Source: Bacteroidales bacterium (GTDB lineage Bacteria; Bacteroidota; Bacteroidia; Bacteroidales; UBA932). From it: DNA of 12,137 nucleotides. Below, in pieces: positions 5,646 through 11,790 of this stretch; position 1 is the first letter of the stretch; every line of letters starts with the position of its first letter. The stretch spans positions 1-12,137 of the forward strand of contig JAFXPV010000100.1 in assembly GCA_017527625.1 (NCBI GenBank), read 5' to 3'. The notes below the pieces were generated by a model. That model worked only from the letters and a program-made list of their open reading frames with translations, was not told the origin of the DNA and ran no database searches. The translations under genes and the position numbers were made by a program.

Positions 5646-6872
5646 TTATCTAAGCATTTTTATGGCCCGTCGGAGAGCTTCCATAAATATGTCGACCTCG
5701 TCGGGCGTGTTGTAGGGCATCAGCGAAGCCCGCATCATACCGTGTTCTGAATATTTCCTGATGAGCGGCTCGGCGCACATAAAGCCTGTCCGCACGGCCA
5801 CGCCCATCTTGTCCATTATTTCCGCAGCGTCGGCAGGGTGTACGCCGTCGATGCAGAAGCTGAATATGCCTTTGCGGCGTGGGTTGGCAAGGCTGGGGCA
5901 GTGCAGGCCTTCGACCGTCGCGAGCCGGGCTGCCAGCAGTCTGTCGGTGGTTTCCAGATTGTCCTGCAGCGTGGCGCTGTCCTGCACTTCGCCGGCCAGC
6001 TTGAGAGCCGGGGCCAGGCAGGCTGCAGCCGCGATGTTCTGGGTTCCGGCCTCGAACTTCAGCGGCAGGGGGCCGTAGGTGGTCTTTGCGAACGTCACCC
6101 GGTCGACCATATCGCCGCCTCCCATATAGGGCGGCATCTCCTCCAGCAGCTCGCGTTTGCCGTAAAGGATTCCGATGCCGGTCGGCGCATATATCTTGTG
6201 GCCCGAGAAGGCATAGAAATCGCAGTCAAGACTGCCTACATCCACACGGCTGTGCACAATGCCCTGGGCTCCGTCCACAAGCACGCGGGCTCCGGCCTGG
6301 TGGGCGGCTGTTATGATTTCGTGCAGCGGATTGACAACTCCAAGCACGTTTGTGACGTGGGCCACGGCCACCAGCTTCACCTCGCGCTCGAGCAGTTTGC
6401 GGAAAGCGTCCATATCGAGGCTTCCGTCTTCGCTCACCGGAGCCACGAGCAGCTCGGTGCCGTACATCTCGCAGGCCAGCTGCCAGGGCACCAGGTTGGA
6501 GTGGTGTTCTGCCTCAGAGATGAGGATGCGGTCGCCCTTGCGCAGGAAACGGCGGGTGAAGCAGCTTGCCACCAGGTTGATGGCTGCCGTAGTGCCGCTG
6601 GTGAAGATTACTTGCTCGGCGGCGGGGGCTCCGATGAAGGCGGCGGCAGCTTCTCGGCCCTGCTGGTACAATTCTGTAGCATCCAGGGCAAGACGGTGCA
6701 CTGCGCGGTGGACGTTCGCACAGGTGCCCGCCGTCATCCTCTCCTGCAGCTCGATGACGCAATCCGGCCTCTGGCTTGTGGCTGCATTGTCGAAATAGAC
6801 CAGCGGCTTGCCGTATACCTGCTGTGATAGGGCAGGGAAACGATTGCGGAAATCAACTACCAATTTGTCCAT
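5646..6872 (-). CDS. sufS: Cysteine desulfurase SufS (group II, SufS/CsdA type)
   Basis: This 408-residue PLP enzyme removes sulfur from cysteine for Fe-S cluster assembly. Schiff-base Lys226 sits in SGHKIYAPTG, and the persulfide-forming Cys366 in RTGFMCAEP. Both lie at or within two residues of their positions in Escherichia coli SufS. Other visible PLP-fold motifs are YFDNAATSQRP, FTSGTTAAINLV, SEAEHHSNLVPWQ (ring-stacking His) and VDGAQG (PLP Asp). The N-terminus MDKLVVDFRNRFPAL fits the family start, and there is no longer reasonable alternative. It is the first gene of the minus-strand series, with a -7 box about 31 bases before the ATG. sufB, sufC and sufD, often directly upstream in related bacteria, are absent: the upstream neighbour is divergent ruvA. 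Confidence 0.96.
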   Translation of the reverse strand: MDKLVVDFRNRFPALSQQVYGKPLVYFDNAATSQRPDCVIELQERMTAGTCANVHRAVHRLALDATELYQQGREAAAAFIGAPAAEQVIFTSGTTAAINLVASCFTRRFLRKGDRILISEAEHHSNLVPWQLACEMYGTELLVAPVSEDGSLDMDAFRKLLEREVKLVAVAHVTNVLGVVNPLHEIITAAHQAGARVLVDGAQGIVHSRVDVGSLDCDFYAFSGHKIYAPTGIGILYGKRELLEEMPPYMGGGDMVDRVTFAKTTYGPLPLKFEAGTQNIAAAACLAPALKLAGEVQDSATLQDNLETTDRLLAARLATVEGLHCPSLANPRRKGIFSFCIDGVHPADAAEIMDKMGVAVRTGFMCAEPLIRKYSEHGMMRASLMPYNTPDEVDIFMEALRRAIKMLR

Positions 6873-6902
6873 TTTTCGGAATACCCCTTAAGGTATAATC
6901 GG

Positions 6903-6910
6903 CAAAAATA
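6903..6910 (-). promoter_or_regulatory. -7 box of the sufS series
   Basis: The minus strand reads TATTTTTG, a TAnnTTTG match, 30 bases before the sufS ATG at 6872. No convincing TTTG -33 box is seen at the right distance. It faces the ruvA -7 box across only three bases, together forming a near-palindrome. Confidence 0.5.
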
Positions 6911-6913
6911 ATA

Positions 6914-6921
6914 TATTTTTG
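6914..6921 (+). promoter_or_regulatory. -7 box of ruvA
   Basis: TATTTTTG matches TAnnTTTG, 23 bases before the ruvA ATG at 6945. No good -33 TTTG lies upstream. It is the mirror image of the sufS -7 box at 6903-6910, so simultaneous RNA polymerase binding at both is unlikely. Confidence 0.5.
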
Positions 6922-6944
6922 TATTAGTTAATATTTAAGCGCTT

Positions 6945-7538
6945 ATGTATGACTACATAAAAGGCCGTCTGGAGGAGTTGAACCCTGCCCAGGCGGTCGT
7001 TGAGGCTGGCGGCTTCGGCTACCGCATCCTCATCAGCCTGCAGACCTATTCGGCTCTCGAAAGCAAGCTTGGCAGCGAGGTCAAGTTGTTTCTCTATCAC
7101 TATCTGCGCGAAGACGACGAAGGCTTTTTCGGCTTCGGCACCAAGGACGAAAGGAGTTTGTTCGAGCTGCTCATATCAGTGAGCGGGATAGGCCCTGCCA
7201 CTGCGCGGATGGTGCTCTCGTCGATGACCAGCGACGAACTCAGCGCGGCGATCGTGGCGGAAGACATCAACAAGATCAAGAGCATCAAGGGCATAGGTCT
7301 CAAGAGCGCCCAGAGGCTGGTGCTGGAGCTCAAGGACAAGATTGTCAAGGGCGGCGGCAAGGATGCGGGCTTCATAGGTGCCTCTGCAGGCAATCCAAAC
7401 CGCGAGGAGGCCGCGACTGCCCTCGTGCTGCTCGGATTCCCGAAGGCAGCGGTCGAAAAAGCTCTCGACAGGCTCGTCAAGGACGGAAAGGACACTTCAT
7501 TGGAGGACCTTATCAAACAAGCATTGAAAATACTTTGA
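6945..7538 (+). CDS. ruvA: Holliday junction branch migration complex subunit RuvA
   Basis: The 197-residue protein binds Holliday junctions as a tetramer and loads the RuvB motor in recombinational repair. The N-terminal OB fold starts with MYDYIKGRLEELNPAQAVVEAGGFGY. Two helix-hairpin-helix motifs follow, LISVSGIGPATARMVL and IKSIKGIGLKSAQRLVLELK, both family hallmarks. A flexible Gly/Asn-rich linker then leads to the C-terminal RuvB-binding helical domain (NREEAATALVLLGF to LIKQALKIL). Length is normal. ruvB and ruvC are not in the window. The gene is divergent from sufS, and the -33 element of the gcvH promoter overlaps its last codons. Confidence 0.97.
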   Translation: MYDYIKGRLEELNPAQAVVEAGGFGYRILISLQTYSALESKLGSEVKLFLYHYLREDDEGFFGFGTKDERSLFELLISVSGIGPATARMVLSSMTSDELSAAIVAEDINKIKSIKGIGLKSAQRLVLELKDKIVKGGGKDAGFIGASAGNPNREEAATALVLLGFPKAAVEKALDRLVKDGKDTSLEDLIKQALKIL

Positions 7539-7564
7539 TATTATAGTAAAAATTGTTATATTTG
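7534..7564 (+). promoter_or_regulatory. gcvH promoter (TTTG-N19-TATATTTG)
   Basis: TTTG at 7534-7537 and TATATTTG at 7557-7564 are separated by exactly 19 bases, a full match to the Bacteroidota primary sigma factor consensus. The start would be near 7571, giving a leader of about 17 bases before the ATG at 7588. The -33 box overlaps the ruvA stop codon (7536-7538), so gcvH has its own promoter although it follows ruvA closely. Confidence 0.8.
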
Positions 7565-7587
7565 CCGGGTACAAGAATAATTGCGTA

Positions 7588-7962
7588 ATGAACATTCCTG
7601 AGACACTGAAATACACCAAGGACCACGAGTGGGTCGCCCTCGACGGCGATGTAGCTACTGTAGGTATTACCGATTTCGCCCAGAGCGAGCTCGGTGACAT
7701 CGTTTTCGTAGATATCCCCACGGTCGGCGAGACTCTCGCGCAGGGTGAGAAATTCGGTGACATAGAGGCTGTAAAGACAGTTGCGGAGGCTTATATGCCG
7801 ATGAGCGGCGAGGTGCTGGAGCAGAACGAAGAGCTGGACGGCGCTCCCGAACTGGTGAACAGCGATCCCTATGGTCAGGGATGGATGATCAAGATCAAAT
7901 GTTCCGACCTGTCGGAATTTGATAAGCTTCTGAGTGCTGACCAGTACAAGGAAATAATCTGA
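7588..7962 (+). CDS. gcvH: Glycine cleavage system H protein
   Basis: This 124-residue lipoyl carrier shuttles the aminomethyl group between the P, T and L proteins of the glycine cleavage system. The barrel-sandwich hybrid fold is clear: YTKDHEWVALDGDVATVGITDFAQSELGDIVFVDIP is followed by the lipoylation site with Lys63 in DIEAVKTVAE, then YMPMSGEVLEQN and GWMIKIK. Length and start (MNIPETLKYTKDHEW) are standard. It has its own promoter and a strong terminator, so it seems to be a single-gene unit. gcvP, gcvT and lpd are not near. The lipoyl motif has Ala instead of the more usual Ser (ESVK), a conservative change. Confidence 0.97.
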   Translation: MNIPETLKYTKDHEWVALDGDVATVGITDFAQSELGDIVFVDIPTVGETLAQGEKFGDIEAVKTVAEAYMPMSGEVLEQNEELDGAPELVNSDPYGQGWMIKIKCSDLSEFDKLLSADQYKEII

Positions 7963-7986
7963 TTTTTAAAAATGTGATGTGTGTGT

Positions 7987-8019
7987 AAGGTCGCTCCCCA
8001 CCAACCGGAGCGACCTTTT
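7987..8019 (+). terminator. Rho-independent terminator of gcvH
   Basis: AAGGTCGCTCC (7987-7997) pairs perfectly with GGAGCGACCTT (8007-8017) across a 9-base loop, and is followed by TT-C-ATTT. The 11-bp GC-rich stem starts 25 bases after the gcvH stop. Only about 11 bases separate it from the -7 box of the next gene. Confidence 0.88.
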
Positions 8020-8029
8020 CATTTATTGC

Positions 8030-8037
8030 TATATTTG
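8030..8037 (+). promoter_or_regulatory. -7 box of the GH3 gene
   Basis: TATATTTG is a full TAnnTTTG match, 24 bases before the ATG at 8062. No TTTG is found at the -33 distance, where the 3' arm of the gcvH terminator lies. The predicted leader carries the 8-bp palindrome ACGTACGT (8050-8057). Confidence 0.6.
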
Positions 8038-8061
8038 TACTGCAAACTAACGTACGTCAGT

Positions 8062-10425
8062 ATGAAAAAATATGTTTTCCTCGTAGCGACAGTTATTCTT
8101 ACTATGTCTTGCAATAATGTGAATTATAAACTTGCGGCCGTGGACCAGCCCCTGGCAACAGCCGCCACAGACAAAATTGTAAACGCTCTTTATGAGAAGA
8201 TGACTCAGGATGAGCGCATCGCCCAGCTCTACGGCATCCGTCCGGGCGAGCTTATGGGCCCCGACGGCCATCTCGACCCCGCGCTCTGCGAGCAGAAGAT
8301 CCCTGCAGGCGTCGGCCATATCTGCCAGTACGGCAGCGGCGAGGTGCGTGACCCCGAAAACCTTCGCGATATGGTGGCTGAGATCCAGCAGTGGCTGATG
8401 AGCAGCACTCCCAGCGGCATCCCCGCCCTCTTCCACGACGAGGTCATCAGCGGCATCGCGACTAAAGGTGCAACGGCATATCCCCAGCAGATCTGCTATG
8501 CCGGCTCCTGGAATCCGGCCCTTGTGGAGCTGAAGACCCGCCAGACTGCGGCTGATATGCGCAAGATCGGCGGCTTTCTGGCCCTCTCGCCTATGCTTGA
8601 CGTGGTCCGTGACCCTACCTTCAACCGTCTTGAAGAAGGTTTCGGCGAGGATGCTTACCTGACGGCCCGCCTGGGCGTCGCTTTCGTGCAGGGACTGCAG
8701 TACGGCGGTCTTGCGAACGGAGTGGCGACGACCAGCAAGCACTACCTCGGCTACGGCGGAGGCGGCAACAGCGAGCAGAAGGAGCTGATGGAGGAAATCC
8801 TGATGCCGCACGAGGCGGTGATAAGGATTGCCGGCAGCAAGTCTGTAATGACCGGCTACCACGCAGTGCACGGCGTCAACTGTGTTGCCAACAAAGAGAT
8901 AATGGGCGATATCCTGCGTGATTACGTCGGCTTCGACGGTATGTTCGTCAGCGACTACAGCGCAGTGAACCAGATTCCGCTGGACCGCGGCGACTATGTA
9001 GGCAAGGCGGCTGCGGCGATCAACGCAGGCACCGAAGTGGAATTCTCCGAGGGAACCTGTTTCTCCCATCTTCAGGAAGCCATCGACCGCGGGCTTGTCA
9101 GCCAGGAAACCCTGGAGAAGGCTGTCAAGAGAGTGCTGACGATGAAGGCACGCACCGGAATGCTCGACAAGGAGCCGAAGCTGTACGAGGAAGGCCGCAT
9201 CGTGTTCGACACCGCAGAGGAGCGCCAGACAGCATACGATATGGCCGCACAGTCTGTCGTGCTGCTCAAGAACGACGGTGTGCTGCCGCTGAAGAAGGAT
9301 GTCAAGGTGGCGCTTGTGGGCCCGAATGCCAATTCTCACTGGGCTATGCTCGGCGACTATACCTACCACAGTATGAAATATTTCTGGAACAGGGTGGACA
9401 TCGACCCTGTGAATCCTGACATCATAACGCTGCTCGCGGGTCTGCAGAGCAAGCTGCCCGCAGGTATGAGCCTGACTTACAACCGTGGCTGCGACTGGGT
9501 GAGCGACACCAATCTGGCCGGCAATGCAGCCGGAGACTCAAGGGCTGCCGCATCGCTGCGTTACTTTATGCGCCGCCGCGTTGAGAGTCCCGACGAGACT
9601 GATATGGCCAAAGCTCTTGCCGCTGCTGCGCAGAGCGATGTGATCGTGGCTGCTATGGGTGAGAACGTGCTGCTGTGCGGAGAGAACCGCGACCGCGGCG
9701 GCATCCGTCTGCCCGGCGACCAGGAGGCCTTCGTGGAGGCTCTTGTGGCTACCGGCAAGCCGGTGGTGCTGGTGATGTTCGGCGGTCGCGCGCAGGTCAT
9801 CGGCTCCCTCAAGGACAAGTGCGCCGCCATCATCCAGGCCTGGTATCCGGGTGAGGAGGGCGGCAATGCCGTGGCAGACATCCTGCTCGGCAATGTCAAT
9901 CCTTCCGGCAAGCTGACCGTCAGCTATCCGGCAGTGGAAGGCACCGGGGCGCTCTGCTACAACTATTCTTGCGAGCAGAATCCGGACGTGGCCTGGCCCT
10001 TCGGCTTCGGCCTCAGCTACACCCGCTTCGAATATTCGAATCTCAAGGTGACACAGAAAGCGTCTACCGGAGCAAAGGCCATCAAGATCAGCTTCGACGT
10101 GCGCAACGCCGGCGATGTGGACGGCGACGAAGTGGTGCAACTCTATGTTTCTCCGACCGACAAGTCGCAGGCACTCAAGCCTATCCAGCTCAAGGGCTTC
10201 GAGCGCATCAGCCTGCGCAGCGGCGAGACGAAGACAGTGGAGATGGTGATGTCGCCCCAGGCCTTCGGCCATTTCGACGACTGGCACTGGACCATCGCGC
10301 CGGGCGAATACATCGTCAAGGTGGGCGCTTCTTCGATGGACATCCGTCTCGAGGCTCCTGTAGTGCTGACAGGAAAGGAGAACACAATGCGTATAAGAAC
10401 AGTTTATTTCACAGAAACCATCTGA
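8062..10425 (+). CDS. Glycoside hydrolase family 3 lipoprotein (beta-glucosidase/beta-xylosidase type)
   Basis: The 787-residue protein has a lipoprotein signal (MKKYVFLVATVILTMSC, acylated Cys17), so it should be anchored in the envelope. The GH3 N-terminal barrel includes TSKHYLGYGG (Lys226-His227, substrate-binding pair) and the nucleophile Asp298 in GFDGMFVSDYSAV. The second alpha/beta domain begins near VVLLKNDGVLPLKK and has GENRDRGGIRLPGDQ, where Glu541 fits the acid/base region. A C-terminal fibronectin type III-like domain (DGDEVVQLYVSP to KGFERISLRSGETKTVEM) is present, as in many gut beta-glucosidases. Specificity is unclear: the YHAVHGVNCVANKEIMGDILR segment resembles xylosidase-type GH3, but glucosidase activity is equally possible. 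The frame is open to 7981, but the ATG at 8062 starts the signal peptide and lies after the promoter. The next gene starts one base after its stop. Confidence 0.95.
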   Translation: MKKYVFLVATVILTMSCNNVNYKLAAVDQPLATAATDKIVNALYEKMTQDERIAQLYGIRPGELMGPDGHLDPALCEQKIPAGVGHICQYGSGEVRDPENLRDMVAEIQQWLMSSTPSGIPALFHDEVISGIATKGATAYPQQICYAGSWNPALVELKTRQTAADMRKIGGFLALSPMLDVVRDPTFNRLEEGFGEDAYLTARLGVAFVQGLQYGGLANGVATTSKHYLGYGGGGNSEQKELMEEILMPHEAVIRIAGSKSVMTGYHAVHGVNCVANKEIMGDILRDYVGFDGMFVSDYSAVNQIPLDRGDYVGKAAAAINAGTEVEFSEGTCFSHLQEAIDRGLVSQETLEKAVKRVLTMKARTGMLDKEPKLYEEGRIVFDTAEERQTAYDMAAQSVVLLKNDGVLPLKKDVKVALVGPNANSHWAMLGDYTYHSMKYFWNRVDIDPVNPDIITLLAGLQSKLPAGMSLTYNRGCDWVSDTNLAGNAAGDSRAAASLRYFMRRRVESPDETDMAKALAAAAQSDVIVAAMGENVLLCGENRDRGGIRLPGDQEAFVEALVATGKPVVLVMFGGRAQVIGSLKDKCAAIIQAWYPGEEGGNAVADILLGNVNPSGKLTVSYPAVEGTGALCYNYSCEQNPDVAWPFGFGLSYTRFEYSNLKVTQKASTGAKAIKISFDVRNAGDVDGDEVVQLYVSPTDKSQALKPIQLKGFERISLRSGETKTVEMVMSPQAFGHFDDWHWTIAPGEYIVKVGASSMDIRLEAPVVLTGKENTMRIRTVYFTETI

Positions 10426-10426
10426 T

Positions 10427-11317
10427 ATGAAACGATTATTAGCAATTATACTGGCAAGTATGCTGTCGGTGACGGCATTTGCCCAGAGCATATCTTCCAA
10501 ATACATTCCCGACAAGAGCAAGCCGGTGCTGGTGGTGTTCACTGCCGACTGGTGCGCTCCGTGCCAGGCGATGAAGCAGAATGTTTTCAGCATCGACTCC
10601 GTGGCTGCGGCGATGAACGGCTACAATGTGCTTATGGTGGATGTGGACTCTCCGATTGGAGCTACATACCAGGAGCGCTTCTGCCGCAAGGAGGTTCAGA
10701 TTCCATATTTCGTGATTCTGGACCGTGCCGGCGCGGTGAAAGGCCGTCATCTGGGAGCAATGCAGGCCGATGATTTTATGAGGTTCCTGCGCGAAAGCGG
10801 GACCCTGCAGTTCAGTGCCGTTTCAGCAGGCCCCGTGAAGTATGTGAACGTGCCTGACCGCGAGGCTTTCGACAAGGGCTGGGAGTTTGAGGCCGGCGCA
10901 GGAGCTGCACTGGTGACTACCTCCGAAGACAAGGGATTCAAGTCGGGTGCCGTCGTTACGGGCGCGGCAAGGTACCGCAAGAGCCGCCTGGTGGCGTTCA
11001 GGATGGGAGCGGACGTGCTCTTCGCTCCGGGCGCCGTCGATTATATGCCGGGCATCAGCGTCGCAGTGCCGGTGGACCTCGAGCTTTACCTGCTGGATCC
11101 GGCGTATCTGTCGCTGGGCGCTTTCTGGGCTATGCACAATACGAAGAAGGTCAAGCTGGCCAACGATGCCGGAGTCCGCGTAGGTGCCGGCTACAAATTC
11201 GGCGCCTTCGACGTCAGCTTCCACTACAACGTCGGTGTGCTTAATCTCCACAAGGGCGACATCGTCAACCGCGTGTCAACCAGCGCACTGACCCTCACGG
11301 TAGCCTACTGCTTCTAA
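10427..11317 (+). CDS. Secreted thioredoxin-fold protein with C-terminal beta-barrel-like half
   Basis: The 296-residue protein has a Sec signal peptide (residues 1-19, cleavage after AFA). A thioredoxin-like domain (about 25-130) carries the redox motif WCAPC (Cys43, Cys46) in VLVVFTADWCAPCQAMK, and a cis-proline at 93 in VQIPYFVILD, as in periplasmic disulfide or thiol reductases. From about residue 145 the character changes to short alternating strands rich in Gly and aromatic residues (GAGAALVTTSE, AARYRKSRLVAF, VRVGAGYKFGAFDVSFHYNVGVLNL), ending with TLTVAYCF. A C-terminal aromatic residue on a final amphipathic strand is the usual BAM insertion signal. About 150 residues would suit an eight-stranded barrel. 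I infer an outer-membrane-anchored, periplasm-facing redox domain; no named family is recognised for the whole protein. It is translated directly after the GH3 gene, so it may act on that pathway's envelope proteins. Confidence 0.85.
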   Translation: MKRLLAIILASMLSVTAFAQSISSKYIPDKSKPVLVVFTADWCAPCQAMKQNVFSIDSVAAAMNGYNVLMVDVDSPIGATYQERFCRKEVQIPYFVILDRAGAVKGRHLGAMQADDFMRFLRESGTLQFSAVSAGPVKYVNVPDREAFDKGWEFEAGAGAALVTTSEDKGFKSGAVVTGAARYRKSRLVAFRMGADVLFAPGAVDYMPGISVAVPVDLELYLLDPAYLSLGAFWAMHNTKKVKLANDAGVRVGAGYKFGAFDVSFHYNVGVLNLHKGDIVNRVSTSALTLTVAYCF

Positions 11318-11322
11318 TATTT

Positions 11323-11353
11323 TTTGCGCAAAAGGATTATTTGCCTATCTTTG
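11323..11353 (+). promoter_or_regulatory. tRNA-Ser promoter (TTTG-N19-TATCTTTG)
   Basis: TTTG at 11323-11326 and TATCTTTG at 11346-11353 are spaced by exactly 19 bases, matching the Bacteroidota consensus. The start would be near 11360, leaving a leader of about 32 bases to be trimmed from the tRNA precursor. The -33 box begins six bases after the stop of the preceding gene. Confidence 0.78.
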
Positions 11354-11391
11354 CAATCCCCCTCGTGGGAATCCGCGATTTGAGGGTGTTT

Positions 11392-11479
11392 GGTGAGGTG
11401 GGTGAGTGGCTGAAACCACCAGTTTGCTAAACTGACGTACGGGTTTACCGTACCGGGGGTTCGAATCCCCCCCTCACCG
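11392..11479 (+). tRNA. tRNA-Ser (anticodon GCU)
   Basis: The 88-base gene has a perfect 7-bp acceptor stem (GGTGAGG/CCTCACC) with discriminator G at 11479. The T arm is GGGGG-TTCGAAT-CCCCC. The anticodon loop TTGCTAA reads GCU, which decodes AGC/AGU. The long variable arm (GTACGG paired with CCGTAC) is the class II feature expected of serine. The D arm has a short GGT/ACC stem around GAGTGGCTGAA. The first anticodon-stem pair is C-A, a small irregularity. The CCA end is not encoded (GCA follows). The acceptor sequence is the same as that of Escherichia coli tRNA-Ser(GCU). Confidence 0.95.
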
Positions 11480-11485
11480 CAAAAA

Positions 11486-11608
11486 AGAATGCAGCTGGTC
11501 GCATTTGCGACCGGCTGTTTTTGGTTTTCATCCCGTCGAAAGCTATCTTTCGTAAGGGATGGAAGCCAGAAACAGCCAGTTGGCCCGAAGGGCCAGCAGC
11601 TGCATTCT
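11486..11608. repeat. Branched inverted-repeat element (closed by a 12-bp perfect stem)
   Basis: AGAATGCAGCTG (11486-11497) and CAGCTGCATTCT (11597-11608) are perfect inverted copies 99 bases apart. Between them lie three arms. The first is GGTCGC-ATTT-GCGACC (11497-11512). The second is a long arm closed by GGCTGTTT/AAACAGCC (11513-11520 with 11570-11577) and continued by CATCCC/GGGATG (11529-11534 with 11556-11561) and CGAAAG-CTAT-CTTTCG (11537-11552). The third is TGGCCC-GAA-GGGCCA (11581-11595). Together they predict a four-way junction in single-stranded DNA or RNA. The 5' part can instead form the tRNA-Ser terminator. No convincing protein is encoded. It may be a dispersed palindromic repeat, a small RNA, or a remnant of a mobile element; I cannot tell which. 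Confidence 0.7.
11492..11522 (+). terminator. Rho-independent terminator of tRNA-Ser
   Basis: CAGCTGGTCGC (11492-11502) pairs with GCGACCGGCTG (11507-11517), including one G-T pair, across the loop ATTT. This gives an 11-bp stem followed directly by TTTTT (11518-11522). It lies 12 bases after the tRNA 3' end. Both of its outer arm parts can alternatively pair with more distal sequence in the branched element. Confidence 0.75.
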
Positions 11609-11690
11609 ATGCTTTGCAGGGCCCCTCCGGCGAGGAGGTGGGGATGTCAGAGGGCGAAGCCCGAAGAAATCCCGGTGAGGGAATAAAAAA
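11609..11690. repeat. GC-rich REP-like hairpin cluster between the tRNA genes
   Basis: Directly after the branched element come three more hairpins: CCTCC-GGCGA-GGAGG (11624-11638), GGGC-GAA-GCCC (11652-11662) and TCCC-GGTGA-GGGA (11670-11682). An A-rich run follows (11683-11692). The combination of a TTCG-type small hairpin and a CCTCC/GGAGG hairpin separated by a CATCCCC-like link (read on the minus strand) recalls palindromic repeats scattered through Bacteroidales intergenic regions. That resemblance is from memory and unchecked. No open reading frame of credible character is present. Confidence 0.5.
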
Positions 11691-11696
11691 AATCAC

Positions 11697-11704
11697 TACC
11701 TTTG
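11697..11704 (+). promoter_or_regulatory. -7 box of tRNA-Pro
   Basis: TACCTTTG matches TAnnTTTG and ends seven bases before the mature tRNA 5' end, so the transcript would start almost at the tRNA itself. No TTTG is seen at the -33 position, where the last REP-like hairpin lies. Confidence 0.55.
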
Positions 11705-11711
11705 TCGCGTC

Positions 11712-11785
11712 CGGGATGTGGCGCAGTTGGTTAGCGTACTTGGTTTGGGACCAAGGGGTCCTCCGTTCGAGTCGGAGTATCCCGA
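11712..11785 (+). tRNA. tRNA-Pro (anticodon UGG)
   Basis: The 74-base gene has acceptor arms CGGGATG and TATCCCG (one G-T pair) with discriminator A. The anticodon arm is CTTGG-TTTGGGA-CCAAG, anticodon UGG, which can read all or most CCN codons. The variable loop is GGGTC and the T arm is CTCCG-TTCGAGT-CGGAG. The D arm is GCGC-AGTTGGTTA-GCGT. The C at position 1 is characteristic of bacterial tRNA-Pro. CCA is not encoded (CAC follows the discriminator). Confidence 0.95.
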
Positions 11786-11790
11786 CACAA

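Noticed and set aside
5838..6827. 329-residue plus-strand open frame
   Set aside because: Antisense to sufS, which has all catalytic residues; no promoter or domain supports the opposite frame.
6881..6896. ATACC-CCTTAA-GGTAT hairpin or operator upstream of sufS
   Set aside because: Only five base pairs in AT-rich spacer DNA; too weak to call without comparison.
8050..8057. ACGTACGT palindrome in the GH3 leader as an operator
   Set aside because: Eight bases only; expected by chance at a modest rate, and no second copy sits at another promoter.
8047..9369. 440-residue minus-strand open frame
   Set aside because: Antisense shadow of the GH3 gene; His/Ala/Leu-rich with no domain.
9538..10593. 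351-residue minus-strand open frame
   Set aside because: Antisense to the end of GH3 and the start of the thioredoxin gene, both with clear motifs and a shared operon layout.
11486..11608. Integron attC site
   Set aside because: The element has a long closing palindrome but lacks recognisable R/L core sites (GTTRRRY), and no integrase or cassette array is nearby.
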